DNA of 64,000 nucleotides. It comes from Deinococcus indicus (GTDB lineage: Bacteria > Deinococcota > Deinococci > Deinococcales > Deinococcaceae). Location of the stretch: NCBI RefSeq assembly GCF_002198095.1, contig NZ_NHMK01000016.1, forward strand, positions 30,916 to 94,915, written 5' to 3'. The notes below the pieces were generated by a model. It was given only the letters and a program-made list of their open reading frames with translations, made no database searches and had not been told where the DNA came from. Below, piece after piece: positions 52,157-60,066 of this stretch (within the stretch, counting starts at the first letter, position 1; each line of letters opens with the position of its first letter). A program made the position numbers and the translations under genes.

Positions 52157-52528
52157 ATGAAGTTCCTGCGCCTGTACCGGAAATCCCCGTGGGGACTGGT
52201 CCTGATCGCCGTCTACCTGATCCTCGCAGCCCTCCTGCTGACCCTGATGCCCCCCCCGGACCACGACGCTGTGAAGACGGACACCTTCACCGTCCGCTTC
52301 TCGGAAGCCGGCACGCCCCTCACCCTGCAGTTCACCGGCGAGCATGCGGCCTGCGCCCAGCGAGCCTTCCAGGCGCGCCTCACCGCGCAGCCCGGCGAGG
52401 TCCACGTCATCGCCGTGGACGCGCGCTTCATTGACATGCGCCACGTCACGGACGTCACGGTCCTGCACGCCCCTGTCCACGCCCCGCGCCGCTGCGCCGT
52501 CCCATCCGGCCGACCCGTCACGCCCTAG
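52157..52528 (+). CDS. Membrane-anchored hypothetical protein
   Basis: 123 residues: one N-terminal membrane helix (about 13-31), then a soluble domain outside (TFTVRFSEAGTPLTLQFTGE). Follows the previous gene by 10 nt. Function unknown. Confidence 0.5.
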   Translation: MKFLRLYRKSPWGLVLIAVYLILAALLLTLMPPPDHDAVKTDTFTVRFSEAGTPLTLQFTGEHAACAQRAFQARLTAQPGEVHVIAVDARFIDMRHVTDVTVLHAPVHAPRRCAVPSGRPVTP

Positions 52529-52551
52529 GACGCGACAGGCCAGCGGCCCGT

Positions 52552-52604
52552 CAGTCGCAGGCGCGGCCGTCCCCGTCCCGGTCGAGGTTCGGCGCGTACC
52601 CGGG
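52552..52604 (-). pseudogene. Excalibur-domain remnant
   Basis: The reverse strand reads GYAPNLDRDGDGRACD and stop, the Ca-binding end of an excalibur domain. Everything upstream is replaced by the recombinase element from about 52605. This is the third such remnant in the window. Confidence 0.6.
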
Positions 52605-53482
52605 GTGACGACAAGATCCAGCAACTTTAGTACGCTAAGCCGCCTCGTCCTCCCCGGGCGCTGCCGGGGAAGCGCGTTTCACTATGTCCATAACAGTGTT
52701 CTTGCTCAAGTTCAGCTCGCGGGCGATCTCCCGATACGACCGCCCCCCAGCGCGCAGCCGCAACACTCGCGCGGTGTACCGTTCGGCTTTGACCCGTTGT
52801 CCCGGCTGACGACCGAATTGCACGCCGCGCTCCCGCGCCGCCGCAATCCCCGATTTCACCCGTTCCCGCAGCAGGTCCCGCTCGAATTCCGCCAGCGCCG
52901 CCATCAGCGAAGCGAACAGTTTGCCCTGCGGCGAAGTCAAATCGAACTGCAAGCCCGTCTGCGCGATGACCGAGACGCCGCACGCTTCCAGTTCGCGCAG
53001 GCTGTGCAGCAGGTCGGTCGTCGAGCGTCCCCAGCGGGTGAGTTCCGTGACGAGCACCACCTGGATGTGACGGTCACGCGCCAGCGCGACCACCTTGCCC
53101 CGCTGAGCCCGCAGGTCCTTGCTCCCGGAAGCCGTCTCCTTGAACACGCCCATGACCTCGTACCCGCCGCGCTCGGCGAACGCCCGCAGGTCCCGTTCCT
53201 GGCGGTCACAGGATTGATCACCTGTCGAGACCCGGCAGTAGATGGCGGCGCGCTGTCCCATTTGAACCTCCTGAAATCCAGAGCCGTTTTTGTTCGTGTT
53301 CATCATGCCCGTGAGCTGTCCCCTCTGAAGGACTGTTCAATTGGGACACGCCGATCTGCGGATCGGAATGGGACTTGACCGTGTCCGCCCCAGGGTGGGG
53401 AGGGGCGTCCGGTTCGCTGACGGAAGCATTGAGGCCTCATCCGCACCACCCGCCGTTCTCCTTGTTCTTCGGCCCCGCCGCC
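52605..53482. mobile_element. Serine-recombinase element
   Basis: Bounded on one side by the cut excalibur domain (52604) and on the other by the point where identity with 42143-42404 ends (about 53482). It holds one recombinase gene and about 220 bp of leader. Clear terminal repeats were not found. Confidence 0.55.
52635..53261 (-). CDS. Serine recombinase, resolvase/invertase family
   Basis: 208 residues from ATG 53261, chosen for the ideal ribosome site AGGAGGTTCAA. The catalytic Ser12 lies in AIYCRVSTGDQ; VLVTELTRWGRSTTDLLHSL, GKLFASLMAALAEFERDLLRER and the C-terminal Hin-type helix-turn-helix (SYREIARELNLSKNTVMDIV) complete the family set. It could resolve cointegrates or invert DNA; an inverted partial copy lies at 42143. 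Confidence 0.87.
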   Translation of the reverse strand: MGQRAAIYCRVSTGDQSCDRQERDLRAFAERGGYEVMGVFKETASGSKDLRAQRGKVVALARDRHIQVVLVTELTRWGRSTTDLLHSLRELEACGVSVIAQTGLQFDLTSPQGKLFASLMAALAEFERDLLRERVKSGIAAARERGVQFGRQPGQRVKAERYTARVLRLRAGGRSYREIARELNLSKNTVMDIVKRASPAAPGEDEAA

Positions 53483-53485
53483 GGA

Positions 53486-53650
53486 GCGGATGGACAGACC
53501 ACCACCCAGACCGGCTACAGCGTGACCGAGCACCCGGTCAGCACCACGACGCAGACCATCCGCATCACAGGACCCCGGCCAAACCCGAACCTTGAAGCCC
53601 GGACCGAGTGGGCGCGGCCTGTGCCGGGTGTATTGCCGCTGGACCCTTAG
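53486..53650 (+). pseudogene. C-terminal fragment of an unknown gene
   Basis: The frame PAAGADGQTTTQTGYSVTEH and TIRITGPRPNPNL runs to TAG at 53650 and begins where the recombinase element ends, so the gene was cut by the insertion. Thr-rich chain, no family recognised. Confidence 0.4.
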
Positions 53651-53727
53651 CTCAAGCTGCCCTGCTCCGGCCCCTGAGCTCTCGCTGTTTGGGTGCCGAG
53701 CGAGAGCCGAGACAGAACTTCCCCCCT

Positions 53728-54108
53728 ATGGCGTCTGCCCTGCAGTTTCAGTTTGTTCCCGTGCTGACGAATATCAATGTCACAGAATCGCCCTGGCCGA
53801 CGGACATGACTGTGCCCCTTGGGCCGGGGCCGCTGCTGTTCCTGGTGGCGTGGGTCCTGGCGGCCCTCGCCTGCGGCCTGTACGCCCTCTCCCGCTTCCG
53901 CAGTGCTGGACGCCTGGAAGGGGTGGCCACGACCATCACCCTCGCCCTCAACGCGGTGCTGGTTGCCCACTGGCCGCAGATCGCCGATGACCTGACCGCG
54001 TGGTGGCAGCTCGTCCCGTTCGTTCTCCTGTTGAGTGTGTCTATGGTGGTGACCATCATTGCATTGCTCTTGCCTTTTTTGCTCCTCGAGCCATGCAGAA
54101 GAGAGTAA
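53728..54108 (+). CDS. Hypothetical membrane protein
   Basis: 126 residues from ATG 53728. Hydrophobic segments at about 33-52, 66-85 and 92-120 suggest three helices. No good ribosome site or family seen. The 120 bp after it (54109-54231) are AT-rich and hold no gene. Confidence 0.5.
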   Translation: MASALQFQFVPVLTNINVTESPWPTDMTVPLGPGPLLFLVAWVLAALACGLYALSRFRSAGRLEGVATTITLALNAVLVAHWPQIADDLTAWWQLVPFVLLLSVSMVVTIIALLLPFLLLEPCRRE

Positions 54109-54231
54109 TTTCTTTGTGTTGAATGACCGAATTCAACAGCCACGCATTATTAAGCCGCACTATTAATTTAATTAATCGCGGAGGAGTGATATTTCCCTGC
54201 GACAAAACATTAAATAATTTGCAACATCATT

Positions 54232-54606
54232 TTATTCAAATCTATTGAAGTTCTCTGCGAGTTGGGGAGGGGTTAGGTAGTAGTATTTTCTATCGAGGAA
54301 GACAATTAACGCCTGATCTGGCTGCTTACTATTCGCTAGTGCATGAACCTTATTTTGGGGAACTCCAGAAAAGGCAAATTGACCCACATAGGTTCCTGGC
54401 GCGGCCGTCCCGAGAATTCTTGACCCCAAAGGGAGGTGGGTCAGGGCAGCTTGAGAGGATTTATAAGGAAAAAGGTATTTAGACAGCCCTGCCCGCACGA
54501 ACAGCCCGTTCTCTTTCCACTCATAGGTTACTCCTGGTTTACGGGTGAGCAGGAAGAGAATGATCGGCGTTGATAACAGCAGAATTCCAATTATGATTTC
54601 ACTCAT
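54232..54606 (-). CDS. Small membrane protein with PH-like domain, possible SDP immunity protein
   Basis: 124 residues from ATG 54606. One helix (4-20), then a domain of the bacterial-PH type (YEWKENGLFVRAGLSKYLFP, QALIVFLDRKYYYLTP). Last gene of the SDP-type cluster, where immunity genes are expected, though it is unlike SdpI. GC content is lower than in flanking regions. Confidence 0.5.
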   Translation of the reverse strand: MSEIIIGILLLSTPIILFLLTRKPGVTYEWKENGLFVRAGLSKYLFPYKSSQAALTHLPLGSRILGTAAPGTYVGQFAFSGVPQNKVHALANSKQPDQALIVFLDRKYYYLTPPQLAENFNRFE

Positions 54607-54681
54607 CGCATATTCTCCTCGCGATTACACGGTTATTTGTGATTCTAACACGTGGTAGAGTCGTCCTCAAATTGAAGATCA

Positions 54682-55625
54682 TCAAGTGAACCTGATACGA
54701 TCGAGGATTCTCAGCTTTGCCCAGATTCCGGAAGAGTAAAACTCTGCGAAGGACTTCACGTCCAGCGGGGAGAGCAAGAGGATAAGGGCGGCTGTCATAA
54801 TGATTGAAAAGCTGCCAATTCCCATCAACATGGCAATCATTAGATGGAACGTGATTCCCAACACAAGTAGGATTCGCTTTATCCTGAGATCCATCAAGAA
54901 TGAAAACGCGAGCGCCATTTCCAGAATCAGAGGCAACCAAGTGATTACCGCAACGAATCCAATTGTCAGAAGCGGATCTACTACAGTCTTGAACAGTCCG
55001 GTAGCACCGAAATATGGGCTGTTCATCCAATAGTACATGGCTGTCCCATTGACCCACTCCTCTACTTTGAACTTTGCCGTGGCCGCCTGGAAATAGATGA
55101 CGCTCACCTGGGCATTAATGAGAAAGCTTGCTATGTTTGCATTAAAGACCAGGATGCTGGAACTATCTGACTTGGCTTTCTGCCAATGGTTCCTTCTGGG
55201 ATCGGCAAATGCAATGATCGCGAGCAGGAACGTCAGAATGGCAGCCACCTGTTCTCCGCCATCCACCGTTCGGGCAGACAAAAAAAACTCATGCTCACCA
55301 AGAAGTGGAGGACGGCAGTGATTCGCGGGAAGTAGCCCGAGATGACGGCCAGAAGTACCAGAACCGAGGCATACTTCACCAAATGAATGTTGTCTTCCCC
55401 AAACCAGCAGTACGCACTTAAAAATGTATAAGCCGAGCAACTTAGTGTCTCTGTGATCCCTGACCCAATCCCGAACAGATCATGGGTATCCGTCAGAATC
55501 AGCGTCAGAAGGGTCGACAGTGCAATCAATGTCCTGGCCACTGCAAAGGTGGGCAGTAGCGGCTGCCCATTTTGCAGACGGGAACCGATTCGACTCATTC
55601 CAGTCTTCTTTTCTAGTATTTGCAT
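54682..55625 (-). pseudogene. SdpB-like HTTM membrane protein, frameshifted at a T8 run
   Basis: From ATG 55625 (TAAC after the sdpA stop) the frame has ILEKKTGMSRIGSRLQNG and membrane helices up to VLHFLVSMSFF at 55280, where the coding strand has eight T. The next frame then continues LSARTVDGGEQVAAILTFLL, FQAATAKFKVEEWVNGTAMY and further helices to the stop at 54682. One added T would join them to about 315 residues, normal for SdpB. SdpB with SdpA matures the SdpC toxin. Confidence 0.7.
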
Positions 55626-55626
55626 G

Positions 55627-56214
55627 TTAACACTTCACGAAAAATTGCTTGACGCGTCGGTCCTGAGAAGAAGAGGTGGTGCCAGCTTTGGCCCAGGCCC
55701 ACGGAACGGGTTTGCGCATTTCCACGGCGAGGTGTCCGCACAGAGTCGGATTGGGCAGCTTGTTCTGAACGCGTACAAGTGAACCGCTGGGACTCGGCTT
55801 GAGACAGTCACTGAGCACCTGCGTGCAATTGGCCCACTTCAGCTTTTCTGTCGACTCGAAAATGAGCCCCGCTTCGATCCCTTGAGCCCTTGAATGCCGG
55901 TCCAACCCGAAGAACTGGTCGGCACGGCCGGCTGGACCGATCGTGACTTCAACGAATTGGTTACCTTCGGCACGGTAGAAGTAGAAGTCCTCATCTCTCG
56001 GACTTTTCGTAAAGAAGCCCCAGCCCTGGGGAACGTTCTGCCGCAGATACGGACGGAGAATCTCCTCCCCAGGCAGCGACAGACCATTCACACCTTGATT
56101 GGCATCAAAAATGTATGTGAGTGCCACACACCACGTGAGAAGAAGTCCTACTCGGCCTATCTTTGGAAGTGCGACGTGTGAACGCTCAGAAAAAGTGGCT
56201 GGGGCTTCTGTCAT
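55627..56214 (-). CDS. SdpA-like protein of an SDP-type antimicrobial peptide system
   Basis: 195 residues. One N-terminal membrane helix (about 20-38), then the SdpA-type domain with PQGWGFFTKSPRDEDFYFYR and FGLDRHSRAQGIEAGLI. In Bacillus, SdpA and SdpB together are needed to turn SdpC into active SDP. The start follows the sdpC stop by 2 nt. Codon use is more AT-rich than in the flanking genes, a sign of transfer. Confidence 0.78.
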   Translation of the reverse strand: MTEAPATFSERSHVALPKIGRVGLLLTWCVALTYIFDANQGVNGLSLPGEEILRPYLRQNVPQGWGFFTKSPRDEDFYFYRAEGNQFVEVTIGPAGRADQFFGLDRHSRAQGIEAGLIFESTEKLKWANCTQVLSDCLKPSPSGSLVRVQNKLPNPTLCGHLAVEMRKPVPWAWAKAGTTSSSQDRRVKQFFVKC

Positions 56215-56216
56215 GA

Positions 56217-56963
56217 TTACAGGCCTTTCAGACGCTTGGCGACGGTCATGGTCCAGCTGTCATCAGCGATGTTGCCGCTGGTCGGCGCACTCTGAATCCA
56301 GCGGTCCCAGGCAGCCGCGCCCACATAAACATTCACAGCAGCAAAGAAGTTGACGTAAAGGGCCACCACATGGAAGGCGCCGGCGGCGGTGACAACAGCC
56401 CAGACGCAGGTGCCGTGCAGGCTGTTGTCGTTCTCCACTTCGGCCACAGCAGCATTGACGTTAATGCCGCGGTCGGCGAGCACCACCTTCATCTTCTCCC
56501 CGGCCTCGCGCACAATGCGCTGCACGCGGTACGGGTCGCCACTGGTCATCTCGGTCTTGTACTCTGCAAAGAAGCCAGGGAATTTGGTTTCGACGTCCGC
56601 CATGAGCTGATCTTCCAGCACTGTGCGCTCCGCCATCTGCTCAGGCGTGACTTCGCGGAGAGCCGCGAGGTACTGTTCACTCTTCCAGATCTCGGGGAAG
56701 AGCTCAGCCACCGGCCCAGACCCCAGGACGACACCTTTGAAGATCTGCTGGCCGGAGAATTTCTGAACGACCGTCCACCCGATGTACGCCTGCAGGCCCC
56801 GGCCACTCCCGGCGCGGCGGGACTCGTACAGGATCACCACGGTCGGCTCCCCGGCCATCAGGGGCGCCAGGGCCGCGTTGTAGCGGGCGGGGTAGGTGTA
56901 GTGGCGTTCGCTGTCGTCGTACGTCTGCTGACCAGCCTGGGAGACCAGGATCACGTAGTGCAC
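56217..56963 (-). CDS. SdpC-like toxin precursor fused to a foreign EVE/PUA-like N-terminus
   Basis: 248 residues from GTG 56963 (GAGGAG upstream). Residues 1-66 (HYVILVSQAGQQTYDDSERH, LYESRRAGSG, AYIGWTVVQ) match the N-terminal domain of HNH endonucleases, not a signal peptide. From KFSGQQIFKGVVLGSGPVAE the chain follows SdpC, ending in the toxin region HGTCVWAVVTAAGAFHVVAL. Only one of the two Cys of Bacillus SDP remains. Without a signal peptide, export by the usual route is doubtful. It may be a chimera made by insertion of an sdp locus into another gene. Confidence 0.68.
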   Translation of the reverse strand: MHYVILVSQAGQQTYDDSERHYTYPARYNAALAPLMAGEPTVVILYESRRAGSGRGLQAYIGWTVVQKFSGQQIFKGVVLGSGPVAELFPEIWKSEQYLAALREVTPEQMAERTVLEDQLMADVETKFPGFFAEYKTEMTSGDPYRVQRIVREAGEKMKVVLADRGINVNAAVAEVENDNSLHGTCVWAVVTAAGAFHVVALYVNFFAAVNVYVGAAAWDRWIQSAPTSGNIADDSWTMTVAKRLKGL

Positions 56964-57080
56964 GGGGGGTCGCTCCTCTGCGGCCAGGTTACCCGGGGAG
57001 CAACGCACCGGGGACCGCACCTGCCGGCATTGGGCCCCCACGCACCAAGGGCCCCCTCCTGGACCGCTAGGATGCGCGGG

Positions 57081-58487
57081 ATGCCGCCCACCCTGCGCCT
57101 CGACCGGGGCACGCTCGTCATGACGGACGCGCCCGCGTCCGTCCGTGATCACTTCACCTGGGACGACCGCAGCCAATCCTGGCGGGCCCCCGGGCACGCC
57201 TACCGGGGCGTGGTCGAAACCCTGCGCGCCGCCGGAGTTCCCTTCAAGGACAGTGCCGCGGCCTTCGAGCCGCTGGTGCTGGGCTTCGCGCGGGAGGTCA
57301 CGCCGTACGCCCATCAGACGCACGCCCTGAACGCCTGGAAACGCGCCGGTCGCCGCGGCGTGGTCGTCCTGCCCACGGGGGCCGGGAAGACCCTGGTCGC
57401 GCAGCTGGCGCTGCGGGACACGCCCCGCAGCGCCCTGATCTGCGTCCCCACCCTGGACTTGCTGCACCAGTGGTACGCGGGCCTGCTCGCGGCCTTCCCG
57501 GACACCCCGGTCGGCCTGCTGGGGGGCGGCAGTCACGACGAGGCGCCATTGCTGGTGAGCACCTACGATTCCGCCGCGATTCACGCGGAGTCCCTGGCAG
57601 GGCGGTACGCCCTGCAGATCTTCGACGAGGCGCACCACCTGCCCAGTGACTTCACGCGGGTGATCGCGGAGATGGGCCTCGCCCCGTACCGCCTGGGGTT
57701 GACAGCCACGCCGAAACGCAGTGACGGGCGGGAGCGGGACCTCGACCGGCTGGTCGGGCCGGTGGTGTACGAGGTCGCCCCGGGCGACCTCGCGGGGGAC
57801 ACGCTCGCCGCGTACCGCGAGGTCGTGATCCGCGTGCGGCTCAGTCCGAACGAACAACAGAAGTACGCGGAGTTGATCGCGCTGCGCAACGACTTCCTGC
57901 GGTTGAACGGCATCCGGCTGGGGTCCCTGGACGGCTGGAAGCAGTTCATCCTGGCGAGCGGCACGCCGCACGGGCGGCGGGCCATGTTGGCCCACCGGGA
58001 AGCGAAATCCATGGCGTACGGCACCGAGGGGAAACTGCGGGTGCTCGAGGAGATCCTCGCGAACCACCCGCGGGACCGGACGCTGATCTTCACGGACGAC
58101 AACGCGACGGTGTACCGCGTCAGCCGGGAGTTCCTGATCCCGGCCATCACGCACCAGACCCCCATCAAGGAGCGGCACGCGCTGCTGGAGAAGTTCCGCA
58201 GCGGCGAGTACCGGATCCTGGTGACGAGCCGGGTGCTGAACGAGGGAGTGGACGTCCCCGAGGCGAGCGTGGCGGTGGTCCTGTCGGGCACCGCGACGGA
58301 ACGGGAGCACATCCAGCGGCTGGGGCGGATCCTGCGCCGGGCGGAGGGGAAGGTGGCGGTGCTGTACGAGGTGATCACGGAAGGGACGAGCGAGGAGCGC
58401 GTCAGTCAGCAGCGCCGAGGACAGTGGCAACCCGGCCAGGGCCAGGGACGACCGGCCAGTTTCGAGGACCTGAATGCTCCCGACTGA
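57081..58487 (+). CDS. XPB-like SF2 DNA helicase
   Basis: 468 residues from ATG 57081; TAGGAT (57068-57073) 7 nt upstream fits a leaderless start. The N-terminal damage-recognition-like part is followed by Walker A LPTGAGKT, DEAHH, TATPKR, and the second RecA half with TSRVLNEGVDVPEASVAVVL and QRLGRILRR. Bacterial XPB pairs with a Bax1 nuclease in an overlapping gene, as here. Likely unwinds DNA in repair or defence. Confidence 0.86.
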   Translation: MPPTLRLDRGTLVMTDAPASVRDHFTWDDRSQSWRAPGHAYRGVVETLRAAGVPFKDSAAAFEPLVLGFAREVTPYAHQTHALNAWKRAGRRGVVVLPTGAGKTLVAQLALRDTPRSALICVPTLDLLHQWYAGLLAAFPDTPVGLLGGGSHDEAPLLVSTYDSAAIHAESLAGRYALQIFDEAHHLPSDFTRVIAEMGLAPYRLGLTATPKRSDGRERDLDRLVGPVVYEVAPGDLAGDTLAAYREVVIRVRLSPNEQQKYAELIALRNDFLRLNGIRLGSLDGWKQFILASGTPHGRRAMLAHREAKSMAYGTEGKLRVLEEILANHPRDRTLIFTDDNATVYRVSREFLIPAITHQTPIKERHALLEKFRSGEYRILVTSRVLNEGVDVPEASVAVVLSGTATEREHIQRLGRILRRAEGKVAVLYEVITEGTSEERVSQQRRGQWQPGQGQGRPASFEDLNAPD

Positions 58488-59706
58488 CCTGCTGCTGTTC
58501 CGGGTGAAGGCGGGGCTCGTGGAACCCCGCCGCCTGAAGCCCACCACCCTGAACCTCACGCTGGCTGAAACCCTGATCGGGACCTTCGAGGCGAACGTCG
58601 GGAAGCGCCGCTTCGAACTGGACGAGGATCTCCGCACGCTGGAGGCCGGCCGGCAGGACTTCAAGGTGCTGCGCGGCCTGGCGCACCTGCTGTCGAACAT
58701 GGGGACGTTCGAGGCGGGGAGCGGCGTGGACCCGGTCCTGGCGCGGGAGCGGGTGTTCACGCTGGCGCAGGGGGTCGTGCCGGGCCGCCGGCAGGCGGCG
58801 GCGGTCCTGGAGCAGGCGGCACGGTCCCTGAGTACGGACGGGGAAGTGTCCGGCGAGGCCCTGCAGGCCTCGCTGTACGCGGACCTGCCGGATCAGCAGA
58901 CGCTGGTGGCGTTCGAGCCGCCCGCGCCGCTGGAACTCATCCACCGCTACGATCTCGCGCAGGCGCAGGGTCAGCTGTACCGGGCGACGGAACTGGTGAT
59001 CACCGCGCGCCGGAACGAACCGGCGCGCTACAAGCAGCTCCTGAAGTACCTGAAGTTCTTCGGGTTGATGGCGACGGTGGAGGGGGACGCGTCGTACGGG
59101 TTCTCGCTGACGCTGGACGGCCCGGCGAGCCTGTTCTCGAACACCACCCGGTACGGGCTGGGCATGGCGAAGTTCCTGCCGGCGCTGCTGCACGTGACGA
59201 AGTGGGACCTGAGCGCGACCCTGAAGCCCAGGAAGGATCTCGCGTGGGTGGATCCGGGGGACACGGAGTGGTCGTTTCAGCTGACGAGCGAGGACGGGTA
59301 CGTGAGTCACTACGCGCCGCCGTCGGAGCATGACAGTGCGCTGGAGAGCGGATTCGCGGAGCGATTCGCGAAACTCGACACACCCTGGACGCTCGAACGC
59401 GAGGTGGACCTCGTGCCAGTCCCAGGGGGCGTGATTTTGCCGGACTTCCGCCTCGTTAACGGCGACCGCAGCGTGCTGGTGGAGATCGTGGGCTACTGGC
59501 GCCCCGAGTACCTGCGTAAGAAGTTCGACCTGCTGCGCAAGGCGGGGCGGACGGACGTGATCGTGTGCGTCAGTGAGCGCCTGAACCTGGAGCGGGCGGG
59601 CGTGGATCCCAGCGACTTCGGGGAGCGGCTGATCTGGTTCAAGGGTGTGCTGAACCCGAAAGACGTGCTGGCGCTGGCGGAACAGTACGCGGTTGCCACG
59701 GGTTGA
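58474..59706 (+). CDS. Bax1-like DUF790 nuclease
   Basis: 410 residues, overlapping the helicase gene by 14 nt. The DUF790 layout is clear: an N-terminal LPTDLLLFRVKAGLVEPRRL, a middle LLKYLKFFGLMATVEGD, and a PD-(D/E)XK-type nuclease core (VILPDFRLVNG, VLVEIVGYWRPEYLRKK). Archaeal Bax1 binds XPB and cuts DNA near bubbles. The pair acts as a helicase-nuclease. Confidence 0.85.
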   Translation: MLPTDLLLFRVKAGLVEPRRLKPTTLNLTLAETLIGTFEANVGKRRFELDEDLRTLEAGRQDFKVLRGLAHLLSNMGTFEAGSGVDPVLARERVFTLAQGVVPGRRQAAAVLEQAARSLSTDGEVSGEALQASLYADLPDQQTLVAFEPPAPLELIHRYDLAQAQGQLYRATELVITARRNEPARYKQLLKYLKFFGLMATVEGDASYGFSLTLDGPASLFSNTTRYGLGMAKFLPALLHVTKWDLSATLKPRKDLAWVDPGDTEWSFQLTSEDGYVSHYAPPSEHDSALESGFAERFAKLDTPWTLEREVDLVPVPGGVILPDFRLVNGDRSVLVEIVGYWRPEYLRKKFDLLRKAGRTDVIVCVSERLNLERAGVDPSDFGERLIWFKGVLNPKDVLALAEQYAVATG

Positions 59707-59731
59707 TGGGGAGCCGGTTCCCCGTCTGATA

Positions 59732-59861
59732 CTGACTCGGATTGAATGGGCTGCAAAGCCCGTTCAATCCGAGCGGATGCGAGAAGGAGAGAAACGGGTT
59801 CCGGACGTGGAGCCGGCAATCCGGTGAAGTTCCGGATTGTTGGCGAAACAAACGGAATCCG
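59732..59861. mobile_element. MITE-like element, IS630-related, copy 2
   Basis: 130 bp between TA target repeats (59730-31 and 59862-63). It shares the hairpin GATTGAATGGGCT and the right end with the copy at 15914-16065 but lacks about 22 bp (GACTCGGAGAGCTG region). The remaining gene-free DNA (59862-60066) shows nothing else. Confidence 0.75.
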
Positions 59862-60066
59862 TATGACTGCTGTCCAATGTCCAAGACCACGCTCCTCTAT
59901 GCTGTTTCCGACTGCAGTGCTTTGCGGGGACGCGCTCTGCTGGGAAAGACTCTTCGCCGTTGTGATGGCCGCTCCATGGTTGGGGAGCGCCTCTCCAGTC
60001 GACTTTCGATGCGGGTCTTCCCTCCCCCGCGACTCGAATCAGCACAGTGTGACCGGGCGTTCACCC

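Noticed and set aside
56964..58760. Reverse open frame extending the SdpC fusion upstream
   Set aside because: It is antisense to the XPB-like helicase, which has complete motifs; GTG 56963 has a ribosome site.
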